Assembly (NCBI GenBank): GCA_017936385.1
Contig: JAGBFQ010000010.1
Location: forward strand, 1 to 64,000
From: Rikenellaceae bacterium
GTDB taxonomy: Bacteria; Bacteroidota; Bacteroidia; Bacteroidales; Rikenellaceae
Reading direction: 5' to 3'
DNA length: 64,000 bases
Notes under the pieces: model-generated
What the model saw: only the letters and a program-made list of their open reading frames with translations
The model's database searches: none
What the model was told of the DNA's origin: nothing
Made by a program: the position numbers and the translations under genes
Part shown: positions 33,280 through 43,296 of the stretch, in pieces
How the letters are laid out: each line of letters starts with the position of its first letter
Position numbering within the stretch: the stretch's first letter is position 1

Positions 33280-36200
33280 ATGGATATCTTATCGTCAATA
33301 ATCAAATTCTTCTTCGGCTCCAAGGCAGACAAGGACCGCAAGGAGATTGAACCCTATGTCGAAAAAATCAAGGCCATCTACCCCACTATTCAACAACTGG
33401 ACAACGATGGTCTGCGTGCGCGTAGCGCCACGCTGAGAGCCGACATCGCAGCTTATATCGCACCCGAAGAGGAGCGCATCGCAGGCCTCAAAGTCGAACT
33501 TGAAAAGGATGGAGTGTCGCTCGCTGACAAGGAAAGAATCTCTAAAGAGGTGGACTCGCTGGTTGAGGAAATCGACAAGAAAATCGAGGTCAAATTGGAC
33601 GAGATTCTGCCCGAGGCCTTCGCTATCATGAAAGATACGGCTCGACGCTTTGCCGAAGCCGACACCGTAGAGGTAACTGCCAACGCTTTCGACCGCAGTT
33701 TGGCAGCCTCGAAGGATTTTGTCAACATCGAAGGCGACAAGGCGGTGTACAACACCAGCTGGACCGCCGCAGGCAACACCGTGCGCTGGGATATGGTTCA
33801 CTACGACTGCCAACTATTCGGTGGCGTGGTTCTGCACAAGGGCAAAATCGCCGAGATGGCAACCGGTGAGGGTAAAACTCTGGTGGCAACACTGCCCGTG
33901 TTCCTCAATGCACTGGCCGGCAAGGGTGTGCACATGGTGACCGTCAATGACTATCTGGCACGTCGTGACTCCGAGTGGATGGGTCCGATGTATCAGTTCC
34001 ACGGTCTGTCAGTGGACTGCATCGACAACCACCAACCCAACTCCGAGGCGCGTCGCAAAGCCTATATGGCCGACATTACCTTTGGTACAAACAACGAGTA
34101 TGGTTTCGACTACCTGCGCGACAATATGTCAATCTCGCCGTCGGATATGGTTCAACGCAAACACCACTTCGCCATTGTCGATGAGGTGGACTCGGTATTG
34201 ATTGACGACGCACGTACGCCGCTGATTATTTCGGGTCCCGTGCCCAAGGGCGACGACCAGATGTTTGAGCAGTATCGCGGCCCCGTGGAGAAGATTTACA
34301 GCGCACAACAACAGTTGGTAACCAATCTTGTTACCGAGTCGCGCAAACTCATTGCTGCCGGCGACATGGAGAAAGGTGGCGTACTGCTATTCCGCGCCTA
34401 CAAGGGTCTGCCCAAATACAAACCGCTCATCAAATTCCTGAGCGAAACGGGCGTTAAGACACTGATGCAAAAGACCGAAAACCTCTATATTCAGGACAAC
34501 AACCGCCGTCTGCCCGAGATTGTCGACGACCTATACTTTGTCATTGACGAGAAACTCAACTCGGTGGAGCTGACCGACAAAGGTCACGACTTCCTATCGA
34601 ATATCTTTGGTGAGGAGGGATTCTTCGTGCTGCCCGACATCGGCTCGATTGTGGCCGACTTGGAGAAGAGCGAGATGACAGCCGAAGAGAAAGCCGCCAA
34701 GAAGGACGAGGTTATTGGCGAATACGCCGTTAAGAGCGAACGAGTTCACACCGTCAACCAACTGCTCAAGGCGTTCAGTATGTTCGAAAAGGACATCGAA
34801 TATGTGGTGATGGACAACAAGGTCAAGATTGTGGACGAGCAAACAGGTCGTATCTTGGAGGGTCGCCGCTACTCGGATGGTCTGCACCAGGCAATCGAGG
34901 CCAAGGAGAGGGTCAAGGTCGAGGCCGCAACCCAAACTTTTGCCACCATTACGCTGCAAAACTACTTCCGTATGTACCACAAGCTGGGTGGTATGACCGG
35001 TACCGCCGAGACCGAGGCAAGTGAGTTCTGGAACATCTACAAGTTGGACGTGGTGACCATCCCGACCAACCGCCCCGTTGTGCGCGACGACCGCGACGAC
35101 TTGATTTACAAAACCAAGCGCGAGAAGTATAACGCCGTAATCGACGAAATCAACCGCCTTGTACAACAGGGCCGCCCCGTACTGGTGGGTACAACCTCGG
35201 TGGAGGTTTCGGAGCTTTTGAGCCGTATGCTCAAACTGCGCGGTATCAAACACAATGTTCTGAATGCAAAACAACACCAATTGGAGGCTCAAGTTGTTGC
35301 CGAGGCGGGTCGCGCAGGACAAGTTACCATCGCAACCAACATGGCAGGTCGTGGTACCGACATTAAGTTGAGCGACGAAGTTAAAGCTTCGGGCGGTTTG
35401 GCAATTCTGGGCACCGAGCGCCATGAGTCACGCCGTGTGGACCGTCAGTTGCGTGGTCGTGCAGGACGTCAGGGTGACCCCGGTTCTTCACAGTTCTTCG
35501 TGTCGATGGAGGACGACTTGATGCGTCTGTTCGGCTCGGAACGTATAGCCGCCATGATGGACCGCATGGGTCTGCAAGAGGGCGAGGTTATTCAAGCCAG
35601 CATGATGTCGAAAGCCATCGAGCGCGCCCAAAAGAAGGTCGAGGAGAACAACTACGGTATTCGTAAACGTCTGTTGGAGTACGACGACGTGATGAACTCG
35701 CAACGTACCGTGATTTACACCCAACGTAAACACGCACTCTATGGCGAGCGCATCGACATCGACCTTAATAATATAATGTATGACTTCGCCGAGGACTTCG
35801 TGAACAACAACCACGGCGTGGATTACGACGATTTCTGCTTCGAGCTGATTCGTCAGGTGGGTGTACAGCCGTCGATTGACGCCGCAGCCTATGCCAAGAA
35901 TTCGAAAGACGACCTTGTGGAGAGTCTTGTTGAGGATATCCGCACCGCCATCGACCGCAGGGCCCAAAACGTGGCCACCACCGCAATGCCCATCATCGAG
36001 AAGGTCTACAAGGAGCAGGGCTCGATGTACGAGAATATCCGCATCCCCGTGACCAACGGTAAGCTGGGTTACAACGTGTCGTGCGACTTGAAGAAGTGTT
36101 ACGAGAGCGGTTGCGCCGAGATTTACAAGATGTTCAGCAAGTTGGTAATGTTGACCACCATAGATGACAACTGGCGCGAGCACCTGCGCGAGATGGACGA

Positions 36201-36579
36201 GTTGCGTCACAGCGTACAGAATGCATCGTATGAGCAGAAAGACCCGCTGTTGATTTACAAATTTGAGTCGTTCAATTTGTTCAGCAAGATGTTGTTGAAG
36301 GTCAACCGCGAGGTACTTGGAATCTTGACCAAAGGTTACCTTCCCGTGCGCAATGCAGGTGGCGAGGATGCCGCGATGCAACAACAACGTGAGCGTCAAC
36401 GTGTAGACGTCAACAAGTTGCACGCTTCGCGTATGCAGGCGGCAGCTCAAGCGGGTCAAGGCGAGAAGTCGAAACCCATGCCCGTGAAGGTCGAGAAAAA
36501 GGTCGGTCGCAATGACCCCTGTCCTTGCGGCTCGGGCAAGAAGTACAAACAATGTCACGGTAAAGGTATCGCCGAATAG
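33280..36579 (+). CDS. secA: Preprotein translocase ATPase SecA
   Basis: A 1099-residue motor protein driving export through SecYEG. The DEAD-like domain has Walker [16 protein letters not shown] near residue 190 and DEVDS; the preprotein-crosslinking region and second helicase domain ([32 protein letters not shown]) follow, and the C-terminus ends in a zinc motif ([19 protein letters not shown]). It is longer than E. coli SecA (~900), as usual in this phylum. A weaker promoter (TTG 33216-33218, 19 nt, TATCTTTA 33238-33245) precedes it, and a strong terminator follows. Confidence 0.98.
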   Translation: MDILSSIIKFFFGSKADKDRKEIEPYVEKIKAIYPTIQQLDNDGLRARSATLRADIAAYIAPEEERIAGLKVELEKDGVSLADKERISKEVDSLVEEIDKKIEVKLDEILPEAFAIMKDTARRFAEADTVEVTANAFDRSLAASKDFVNIEGDKAVYNTSWTAAGNTVRWDMVHYDCQLFGGVVLHKGKIAEMATGEGKTLVATLPVFLNALAGKGVHMVTVNDYLARRDSEWMGPMYQFHGLSVDCIDNHQPNSEARRKAYMADITFGTNNEYGFDYLRDNMSISPSDMVQRKHHFAIVDEVDSVLIDDARTPLIISGPVPKGDDQMFEQYRGPVEKIYSAQQQLVTNLVTESRKLIAAGDMEKGGVLLFRAYKGLPKYKPLIKFLSETGVKTLMQKTENLYIQDNNRRLPEIVDDLYFVIDEKLNSVELTDKGHDFLSNIFGEEGFFVLPDIGSIVADLEKSEMTAEEKAAKKDEVIGEYAVKSERVHTVNQLLKAFSMFEKDIEYVVMDNKVKIVDEQTGRILEGRRYSDGLHQAIEAKERVKVEAATQTFATITLQNYFRMYHKLGGMTGTAETEASEFWNIYKLDVVTIPTNRPVVRDDRDDLIYKTKREKYNAVIDEINRLVQQGRPVLVGTTSVEVSELLSRMLKLRGIKHNVLNAKQHQLEAQVVAEAGRAGQVTIATNMAGRGTDIKLSDEVKASGGLAILGTERHESRRVDRQLRGRAGRQGDPGSSQFFVSMEDDLMRLFGSERIAAMMDRMGLQEGEVIQASMMSKAIERAQKKVEENNYGIRKRLLEYDDVMNSQRTVIYTQRKHALYGERIDIDLNNIMYDFAEDFVNNNHGVDYDDFCFELIRQVGVQPSIDAAAYAKNSKDDLVESLVEDIRTAIDRRAQNVATTAMPIIEKVYKEQGSMYENIRIPVTNGKLGYNVSCDLKKCYESGCAEIYKMFSKLVMLTTIDDNWREHLREMDELRHSVQNASYEQKDPLLIYKFESFNLFSKMLLKVNREVLGILTKGYLPVRNAGGEDAAMQQQRERQRVDVNKLHASRMQAAAQAGQGEKSKPMPVKVEKKVGRNDPCPCGSGKKYKQCHGKGIAE

Positions 36580-36600
36580 ACTGTGACAGCTAACTAAAGT

Positions 36601-36634
36601 AAAGGCAGTTTCGAGTTTGGAACTGCCTTTTTTG
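36601..36634 (+). terminator. secA terminator
   Basis: AAAGGCAGTT (36601-36610) pairs with AACTGCCTTT (36621-36630), then TTTT. Confidence 0.85.
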
Positions 36635-36771
36635 ATGTATTTGCTGTTCTTTTTGCCATCACAACAGCCCAAAATCCACCGCAAACCTGCGGAAAGGAGT
36701 TTGCTACATCAGACCGCTATCAAGTCTTGACACATTGTACGTGGGGCGACACAAAAAGTACATCTAACAAC

Positions 36772-36809
36772 ATAAAAAACTCCCCGAAGAATCAGAATCT
36801 TCGGGGAGT
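36772..36809 (-). terminator. Terminator of the DUF5723/lipoprotein operon
   Basis: ACTCCCCGAAGA (36779-36790) pairs with TCTTCGGGGAGT (36798-36809); on the minus strand the stem is followed by a T-run. 23 nt past the stop at 36832. Confidence 0.85.
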
Positions 36810-36831
36810 CGCAGTTTCTGTGCTCGGGGCA

Positions 36832-38439
36832 CTATTTAAGTTTATTACGCTCGATTTTAGCAAGTTTTGCGGCGTTCTTTTCGGCACGACGGGCTTTGCG
36901 TGCCTCCTTGATAGTCATGCCGTAGTGGGCCTCATGCAGCGAGAACGAAATACCGCCGTGGAAACTCAAACCAAAAGTGTCGGTGGGAATGGGAATTCCA
37001 AAGCCCATATCCTCCATCTTCAACTCGGTACCGAAACGGAACGGAATGTAGTCTGTACCCAGGAACAGGTTGAAACCTCGGCCATGGACATTTATTGCAA
37101 ATCCCATCGACGACAGACCGCTATTGAGGAACGAGTGGCTGAATGTAGCACTGAATCTCTTACCGGGGCGGAAGTTCAGCGAGGCTGTCAACTCCGAGTA
37201 GGTGTGGCTCTCATAGAACTTGTTGTGCGAGAGCAGACCCACCGAAATATGGTTACGCAGGAAAGCATACTCAACACCCACGTTGAATTGTGTTGCCATG
37301 CGGCTCACCATTCCATCGGCTCCGCGATTGGTCACAGTGAGTTCGTTGAGGTTGTGGGTAAGCACTTGATTAACATCCAACTCTTTTCCGTTAATCATAT
37401 CCGAAAGGTTGACTCCATCGAATGACATCTGAATCTTGCTGGTTTCGACTGATGCGCCGTTGGTTTTATTCCACCAAATCCATCCCAAGTCTACAACCGA
37501 GGCCGACAGACGCAAGTGGTCTTTCAGCAAGCTGACTTTGACACCAAGGTCAAAGGCCACACCACCATTCTTGACATTTTTGATGGTGCCGGGGATGTCG
37601 TTAAAAGTTGTCGTATAGAGTTTTTTCAAGTCGATGGAGTTGCCACCTTCCTCGCCCGAACCTGCGGAAGCAGACTCTCTGGTCGATTTCTCGTCCTTGT
37701 CGCCACCGATACCAAGGTCAACATTGAATTTGTCGCCCTTTTTGCCTATACCGTTAAATACGATACCGGGAATGTTTGCATCTACGTAACCGTGTGCCGT
37801 TAAGTTCGCCACATCCTTATTCATCGAAAGACCGATGTCATCAAAGTTGACCGTTGCGTGTGCAAGACCCCAAAGTCCCTTAACCTTAAAACCGAACGTA
37901 ACATGTTTGCCAATCGGGAAAGCAAAGCCAAGAGCTGCCTGCGAATAGGCATTTGCATCCACACGGAGATTACCCAGGTTCACATCCGAGCCGAACGATT
38001 TGAGTAATTTGAAGAGGTCACGCGGAACGTTAACACCGCCCATAACGCGCACATTCCAATCGAACGACCAGAAACAGCGTTTGCCATAGTCGGCAACACC
38101 GAACAACGGCACGTTGACATCAAAACCGAGGCTGTTGTCCTTGTTGAGTTTTTTGAGGAACTCCTCGGTAGTTACCGAAGAGTGCATAAAGGTCACCGTT
38201 TCGCCGTTTTTGTTATACAGGAAGCGGTCCAGCGACAGCAGTGTATTACTGAGGTCAACACCTACCATCGACAATCCCGGTAATTTGAGGTAGCCTCGTT
38301 GAGGAGTCAGAGCCGGGTTCATATCGTAGCGGAAGGTCGAACCCTCCATGAAGTACGACGTTTTGATTTGAGCCGACGCTCCGAGTGACACGCAGGTCAG
38401 CAGAACGGCTAATATGGTAGTTTTGAAAAAAGTTTTCAT
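36832..38439 (-). CDS. DUF5723 family outer-membrane protein
   Basis: A 535-residue exported protein (signal peptide MKTFFKTTILAVLLTCVSLGASA) predicted to form an outer-membrane β-barrel of the DUF5723 type. Visible features are the NPALTPQRGYLKLPGLSM block near the N-terminus, regularly spaced aromatic/glycine β-strand segments (WSFDWNVRVMGGVNVP, FSFPIGKH-like, FRPGKRFSATFSHSFLN) and a basic C-terminal tail. It is the second gene of an operon, 35 nt after the 991-residue lipoprotein gene. Function unknown; its partner suggests a barrel-lipoprotein assembly. Confidence 0.75.
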   Translation of the reverse strand: MKTFFKTTILAVLLTCVSLGASAQIKTSYFMEGSTFRYDMNPALTPQRGYLKLPGLSMVGVDLSNTLLSLDRFLYNKNGETVTFMHSSVTTEEFLKKLNKDNSLGFDVNVPLFGVADYGKRCFWSFDWNVRVMGGVNVPRDLFKLLKSFGSDVNLGNLRVDANAYSQAALGFAFPIGKHVTFGFKVKGLWGLAHATVNFDDIGLSMNKDVANLTAHGYVDANIPGIVFNGIGKKGDKFNVDLGIGGDKDEKSTRESASAGSGEEGGNSIDLKKLYTTTFNDIPGTIKNVKNGGVAFDLGVKVSLLKDHLRLSASVVDLGWIWWNKTNGASVETSKIQMSFDGVNLSDMINGKELDVNQVLTHNLNELTVTNRGADGMVSRMATQFNVGVEYAFLRNHISVGLLSHNKFYESHTYSELTASLNFRPGKRFSATFSHSFLNSGLSSMGFAINVHGRGFNLFLGTDYIPFRFGTELKMEDMGFGIPIPTDTFGLSFHGGISFSLHEAHYGMTIKEARKARRAEKNAAKLAKIERNKLK

Positions 38440-38474
38440 ATATCTCTCTTCTCTATAGTTCTTATTTGCGTGTA

Positions 38475-41450
38475 CTATTCTACAGTACCTTCGTCATTTT
38501 TGGGGTTCATAAGTGTGACGATGTCGAATGTGACACCCTTCTTGGCTTGAACATAAGCCTCGGCTCTCAAGAATTGGTTGGTATTGAATTGTGCCGCATT
38601 GCCGCCACCAACTGCGCCTCGAAGTGTGTAAGCAATAGACTCAACTTGGTTCAAATTGTCGATATTGCCGCTGAACGACACACCCAAAACCGAATGTTTG
38701 GCCTGGCCATCACTACCGCAACCTCCGATTGAACCTGTGATATCCAGCTTAATACCTTCGACCTCTTTGCCATCTTTGTCCAAAGCCTTGACTGCGGCCG
38801 ACAGGTCCATAGGCAGAGTAGACTCGGTCTCAATCACCACGCCTACCTCGTTAATTTGAATACCCCAACCTGCGACCTCTTCGAAAGTTCCAGAAAGTTC
38901 GCCGAACGAGCCTTCCAACTCCAAATCGGCATTCAGTGCAACGGGAACATCAACCGAGAAATCCAAATCAAATTGATATGCTTCGCCCAAAGCCAGCGTA
39001 CAAACGGTCTGCTCGTCAATTGCTCCCTCGACCGTAATATCGAGTTTCGAAGGAATCTTACTGAACAATTTATCGTAATTCTCGGGAGTTACGGGCGAGT
39101 ATCCCGCAGGAGCCTTGCTCGGGTTATCGGTAATACACAGTTTGCTCACGCCGCGCTCGCCATTTTGCGCGCCATCGAGGTGCAGGGGCACATTCAGCGG
39201 CAAAGTCGACGAGTCGGGATAGTGTGCCGTCAGGTGCAACTCACCGTCGATGCTCACACCAATGGGGTTGGCAACTTCCAAACAAAGCACAGGAGGAACC
39301 AATCCGAATTCAATATCCATTTTGCTATCTTGCAGCTGTTTGGTCAATTCCGACAGGTCGAAAGTGAAGGCGTCGATTTGGCTACCGAGGTCAATATTGA
39401 CGCGTCCCACAAACTCTTGAATGTGCAGTGCCGGCAATTCAACAAGAGGGGTAATTACGATGTCGTTGCTCACACCGTGCATGATTTCACCTTCGGGAAT
39501 CGCAACCACACCTGAGAGTTTCACCTTGTCATCGATATTTATCGAGCCATCCACAACATCAAGGTCTTTGATACCCATGATTTTGATTTGAGCCAACAAC
39601 ACTTTTTGATTCTCTACAAGGTCGATTCGTTTATCCCCGATTTTGAGCACATTGTTCTCGTCCAGGCCTTCAGCCTCAATCCACAAGCACTTGGGCAGTT
39701 CTACCGCAAAGTCACTCAACAAAAGGTGACTAACGGGAGTTTCACTCAACGTGAATGCGACATCCAATACCACGGGATTACCATCTGCATCGGCAACCGA
39801 CACTTTGTCTACGTGTTTCAACTCCGAACGGATGTCTTTCAGTGTATATTTGATTTCCTCCTCGAAACTGATTTCACTGCTTATCTGGTGAATCACGATT
39901 TCCGAGGTTTCCGGTTTAATAATGAGGTGCGATTCATCCAGCATAACACTGATTTTCTTATCACCCATCGCTTTGGTAATTTCCGACAATTTATAGGTGC
40001 TGCTCGGGAATACGGGAGCGATTTCGACCGACAAGTGGTCGTCAATCACCAGCGTACCGGTCTTTTTGCCGTCAGGCGTATCCGACACCTCGACAACGGC
40101 ACCCGTTTCGCCAAACTGCAACGAAGTAACGGGCAAGTGTACACCGTTCATCAAATCGCCAATAGTTGTCGACAAGATGTGTCCACCCTCGTCAACCTCG
40201 GCACCCACCAAACGGTCGGCGTCCAAACGGAAACAATCGGGCATGCCTATCGTAATGGGGCACTCTTTCCAACCCTTGAACGGGATTTCGCCTTGGGTCA
40301 TGATAAGTTTAATGACGATATCCGAACCTTTGTTGAAGTCAATATGACGGACACTCTTAAGGTCGGGCGAGAGTCCCTTGAGTTCATACTTCAGCGGGGT
40401 GTCCGACTCAATCGGGTTAATCGTAATCTGGTTCGACACCAACTCCGCATCTTCGAACACAGCATCCTCAATCAAGATTCCGAATTCGGGCAGTGGCGTG
40501 GTCGAAACCGTTCCGCTCTTGGTCGTAAACTCATAGCTCAACTCATAAGTCAGTTTGTCGTCACACGAAATCATACCATTCTCGGCCTTTATGTTACTCA
40601 AGTCAATGCTCTTGATATGTGCCGAGATTGTAACATCTCCCGAATTAACGGTATAATTTGTGACAGTCAGTTGATTTCCCTTTGCATTCAGTGTGGCACA
40701 TCCACCCAAGTTGTTATCCAGCTGTAGCGAGTAGTTCTCGGGGAGTGTCACTTGCAGGTGCTTAATCACGTTGTTGGTTGCCACCGAGCTGAGGCCGCCA
40801 AGCGAGAAGTTCACCTGTACGTGTGCACCTTGGCCTGCCAGCCAAACTTTATTGATACCCTTCACTTGTTCGGGGCACGGGAACGACAATTTCACAGCCT
40901 CCTCGCCACTAACGCTAAGGGGAACTGCAAAACCTGCGGCCACAGAAGGAATCACCATACCATCGACCAACGAACCGAATTGCTTAATCGGAATATCAAA
41001 TTTCATGTCGGGCAACTTTGTGGATTCGTCGTTGATGGTGTAGGTCGGAATCGCCACCGTGTAGTCGAAGTTAATTTCGGGCAGTTGGAAACCTTCTTCG
41101 GGGAATGAATTATTAGCCTCGCTCAAATCCGCTACAATAGGGTCCATCTGGGGAATAAGGTTCTCCAAAGGAGCGATTTCGATAGCGTCAATGGCGTAAC
41201 TAATCGAACTGTCGAGAGCAAAGCCGAGGTCACCGTTCTCTTTCTCCTGAAGATAAGGAATCTCGTCAAAACTACTCAGCAGCGAGTCGATGGTAAGGGT
41301 GTCGATATAACCAATGGGGAGCTCCAAGCCATCACCGCCGACTGTCACTTCGGTGTTGATATTATTGAGGTCGTATTCATTGGTAACACACGAGCTTGCC
41401 AGCATGGCAACCGCAGTTGCCATACCCAATATTGGGTACATTTTTTTCAT
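38475..41450 (-). CDS. Large repeat-containing lipoprotein (991 aa), unknown function
   Basis: A 991-residue predicted lipoprotein (signal peptide, lipobox LASSC with Cys21). It looks almost wholly β-strand, without an enzyme motif that I recognise. An internal duplication is visible: about residues 354-414 (KYELKGLSPDLKSVRHIDF to CFRLDADRL) matches about 534-595 (KYTLKDIRSELKHVDKVSV to CLWIEAEGL), a period of about 180 residues. More diverged copies may lie on either side. It is the first gene of a two-gene operon with a DUF5723 barrel protein and has its own two-box promoter. Possible roles are surface binding, adhesion or scaffolding. Confidence 0.75.
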   Translation of the reverse strand: MKKMYPILGMATAVAMLASSCVTNEYDLNNINTEVTVGGDGLELPIGYIDTLTIDSLLSSFDEIPYLQEKENGDLGFALDSSISYAIDAIEIAPLENLIPQMDPIVADLSEANNSFPEEGFQLPEINFDYTVAIPTYTINDESTKLPDMKFDIPIKQFGSLVDGMVIPSVAAGFAVPLSVSGEEAVKLSFPCPEQVKGINKVWLAGQGAHVQVNFSLGGLSSVATNNVIKHLQVTLPENYSLQLDNNLGGCATLNAKGNQLTVTNYTVNSGDVTISAHIKSIDLSNIKAENGMISCDDKLTYELSYEFTTKSGTVSTTPLPEFGILIEDAVFEDAELVSNQITINPIESDTPLKYELKGLSPDLKSVRHIDFNKGSDIVIKLIMTQGEIPFKGWKECPITIGMPDCFRLDADRLVGAEVDEGGHILSTTIGDLMNGVHLPVTSLQFGETGAVVEVSDTPDGKKTGTLVIDDHLSVEIAPVFPSSTYKLSEITKAMGDKKISVMLDESHLIIKPETSEIVIHQISSEISFEEEIKYTLKDIRSELKHVDKVSVADADGNPVVLDVAFTLSETPVSHLLLSDFAVELPKCLWIEAEGLDENNVLKIGDKRIDLVENQKVLLAQIKIMGIKDLDVVDGSINIDDKVKLSGVVAIPEGEIMHGVSNDIVITPLVELPALHIQEFVGRVNIDLGSQIDAFTFDLSELTKQLQDSKMDIEFGLVPPVLCLEVANPIGVSIDGELHLTAHYPDSSTLPLNVPLHLDGAQNGERGVSKLCITDNPSKAPAGYSPVTPENYDKLFSKIPSKLDITVEGAIDEQTVCTLALGEAYQFDLDFSVDVPVALNADLELEGSFGELSGTFEEVAGWGIQINEVGVVIETESTLPMDLSAAVKALDKDGKEVEGIKLDITGSIGGCGSDGQAKHSVLGVSFSGNIDNLNQVESIAYTLRGAVGGGNAAQFNTNQFLRAEAYVQAKKGVTFDIVTLMNPKNDEGTVE

Positions 41451-41503
41451 ACGTTAAGCTGTTGTTGGTTCGTTGTGAGTTAATATTATATTTAAAAGTG
41501 TGT

Positions 41504-41534
41504 CAAAGTTATGTATTTTTCACGTGTCACGCAA
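41504..41534 (-). promoter_or_regulatory. Promoter of the lipoprotein/DUF5723 operon
   Basis: Minus-strand TTG (41534-41532), 20-nt spacer, TAACTTTG (41511-41504), about 53 nt before the ATG. Confidence 0.75.
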
Positions 41535-41565
41535 GAAAAACACTTACTAATACGTTGCTAAGTGT

Positions 41566-42342
41566 TTATTCTTGATGAAATTTAGCCTTCAGAGCCGCCA
41601 TTCGAGAGTAGTCTGTCATGTCAACCTGCACCGGGACTATCGACACATAGCCATGCGACAGAGCCCATTCGTCGGTGTCGGTAGCCTCGGGCTCGGCGTT
41701 ACAGAAATCGCCCGTCAGCCAATAATACTCCTTGCCTCGCGGGTCGCGGCGACAGAAGAACTCCTCTCTCCAATAGCCCTTGTTTTGACGACACACACGG
41801 ATACCATTCAGGCTCTCCACCGGACCTACGGGCACATTGACATTCAAACACATAGGCGTCGGAATGTCACCACGCAGAACACCCTCCACGATGCGCGTTC
41901 CGAACTCCTCGGCAGCCGTGAAGTCGGGGTTGTCGTCGTGGTCCAACAGCGACAATCCAATCGAGGGCGAGCCGTAGAAACTACCCTCAACGGCAGCTCC
42001 CATGGTACCCGAATAGAGCACGCTGATAGCCGAATTTGCACCATGATTGATACCCGAAATGACCAAGTCGACCTTCTGGTCTTTGAGCAAGTGGTCGAAA
42101 GCCATCTTTACGCAATCGACGGGTGTTCCGTTCAGCGCATAAACGGTCAGTCCCTCCTGCTGCTGCACTCGGCGCAAAAACAGAGGTGAATACATCGTTA
42201 TGGCATGCGACATACCCGACTGGGTCTGCTCGGGAGCCACCACCACAACGTCACCGAATTTGCGGGCAATTCTGATGGCCGCCTGAAGACCATGAGCGCG
42301 TACTCCGTCGTCGTTTGTGATGAATATAAGCGGTTTGGACAT
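41566..42342 (-). CDS. surE: 5'/3'-nucleotidase SurE
   Basis: A 258-residue survival-protein phosphatase acting on nucleoside monophosphates. The metal-binding NDDG motif is near the N-terminus (FITNDDGVRAHGL), followed by VAPEQTQSGMSHAIT and VISGINHGANSA (Asn ligand). Length is normal. Its -7 box TATATTTG (42374-42367, minus) lies back to back with the rplS promoter. Confidence 0.95.
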   Translation of the reverse strand: MSKPLIFITNDDGVRAHGLQAAIRIARKFGDVVVVAPEQTQSGMSHAITMYSPLFLRRVQQQEGLTVYALNGTPVDCVKMAFDHLLKDQKVDLVISGINHGANSAISVLYSGTMGAAVEGSFYGSPSIGLSLLDHDDNPDFTAAEEFGTRIVEGVLRGDIPTPMCLNVNVPVGPVESLNGIRVCRQNKGYWREEFFCRRDPRGKEYYWLTGDFCNAEPEATDTDEWALSHGYVSIVPVQVDMTDYSRMAALKAKFHQE

Positions 42343-42393
42343 AGTTTTAATCTTTATTTAGGTTCACAAATATACTCATTTTATTCTGAATTG

Positions 42394-42425
42394 TTTGCCT
42401 ATTTAAAACATTAATCGTAACTTTG
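42394..42425 (+). promoter_or_regulatory. rplS promoter
   Basis: TTTG (42394-42397), 20-nt spacer, TAACTTTG (42418-42425). Transcription would start near 42430, leaving a leader of about 210 nt. Confidence 0.8.
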
Positions 42426-42429
42426 CCCC

Positions 42430-42639
42430 GCTTTTCGACTTTTGGAAAGCACGCAGACCAATCTCTTACAATGGGTGCGAGGGTCGGATGGTTGCTAAAA
42501 GCGTAGAGAATGGGGGGTGACGACGGTCACTCTGAATCTCAAACGTCAGGGTGCCGGGATTAAAGGGAGTACTTCCCGATATGGTAGACCACGTGCAGCG
42601 GTAACATTGGCTGTTTTAATTTTTATTTGTTATAACAAA
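42430..42639 (+). promoter_or_regulatory. Structured 5' leader of rplS
   Basis: A ~210-nt untranslated leader with several potential stems: GCTTTTC/GGAAAGC near 42430-42450, TCTCT(T)AC/GTAGAGA around 42462-42509, CACTCTGA/TCAGGGTG around 42528-42553, CGGGA/TCCCG around 42557-42581 and TGGT/ACCA just after. It is richer in G+C than the flanking A/T. It could be an autoregulatory ribosomal-protein leader, but I cannot match it to a named Rfam family by eye. Confidence 0.45.
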
Positions 42640-42996
42640 ATGAACAAAGACCAATTGATTCAAATTGCCAACCAGGCAATGTGGGCTGAGAAGGAGGTTC
42701 CTTCTTTCAAAAGTGGTGACACCATCACCGTAACTTACAAAATCGTTGAGGGTAACAAAGAGCGTTTGCAAAGCTTCCGCGGTGTTGTTATCCAAATCAA
42801 AGGCCGTGGTGTGACCAAAATGTTTACCATCCGTAAGGTGTCGAACGGTGTAGGTGTAGAGCGTATTTTCCCGCTTTACTCGCCCCACATCGAAAGCATC
42901 GTAGTTAACAAACTCGGTGTTGTACGTCGCGCACGTATCTACTACCTGCGTAACCTGACCGGTAAGAAAGCCCGTATCAAAGAGCGTCGCGCGTAA
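42640..42996 (+). CDS. rplS: 50S ribosomal protein L19
   Basis: A 118-residue L19, recognised by FKSGDTITVTYKIVEGNKERLQSF, RGVVIQIKGRGVTKMFTIRKVSNGVGVER, and the C-terminal ARIYYLRNLTGKKARIKE. The frame is open upstream to a GTG at 42517, but the family's N-terminus starts at the ATG at 42640 and the upstream part falls in the structured leader. It is a single-gene unit with a terminator. Confidence 0.97.
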   Translation: MNKDQLIQIANQAMWAEKEVPSFKSGDTITVTYKIVEGNKERLQSFRGVVIQIKGRGVTKMFTIRKVSNGVGVERIFPLYSPHIESIVVNKLGVVRRARIYYLRNLTGKKARIKERRA

Positions 42997-43019
42997 TTTA
43001 CGCCACCTCTTTAAGGCAA

Positions 43020-43056
43020 ACTCGCATTCCGAACCATTCGGAGTGCGAGTTTTTTT
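43020..43056 (+). terminator. rplS terminator
   Basis: ACTCGCATTCCGAA (43020-43033) pairs with TTCGGAGTGCGAGT (43037-43050), one mismatch, then a T-tract. Confidence 0.88.
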
Positions 43057-43105
43057 GGTTCTTTTTTTGAACGTTCAAAAGAGTAATACTTTCCGAATAC
43101 AAAAA

Positions 43106-43269
43106 AAGAGCGTGTCCAACAAGTTTTTGGACACGCTCTTTTCTGTCGGAAGTTGTATAACAAGAGGGAATTCAAGGCTTGCAAAGCCCGAAAAAGCGCA
43201 GTTTACTAAAGTGTAAATGAGCATTTTGAGGGCAAGCGTAACGAAAAAATCACCTTGTTAGACAACTTC
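43106..43269 (+). mobile_element. 164-bp palindromic MITE-like repeat, copy 2
   Basis: Second copy of the element at 18274-18437, same length and orientation, differing at only a few positions. It sits between the rplS terminator and the convergent peptidase-like gene, so its hairpin (AAGAGCGTGTCCA / TGGACACGCTCTT) is not needed as the rplS terminator. Terminal inverted repeats are at 43149-43164 and 43254-43269. Its GGCAAGC pairs perfectly with GCTTGC where copy 1 has a G-T pair. Confidence 0.75.
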
Positions 43270-43296
43270 GCTACGAATCAATGTGCAGGTGGGCGT

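Noticed and set aside
39588-40727. 379-codon plus-strand frame opposite the large lipoprotein
   Set aside because: No signal peptide, no motif, low-complexity composition; the minus-strand gene has a lipobox, promoter and terminator.
42517-42639. In-frame extension of rplS from a GTG at 42517
   Set aside because: L19 proteins start at the ATG at 42640; the extension lies in a structured leader and looks unlike any L19.
42430-42639. tRNA, tmRNA, RNase P or SRP RNA in the rplS leader
   Set aside because: I looked for a T-arm, a tag-peptide reading frame, and the conserved cores of these RNAs and did not find them.
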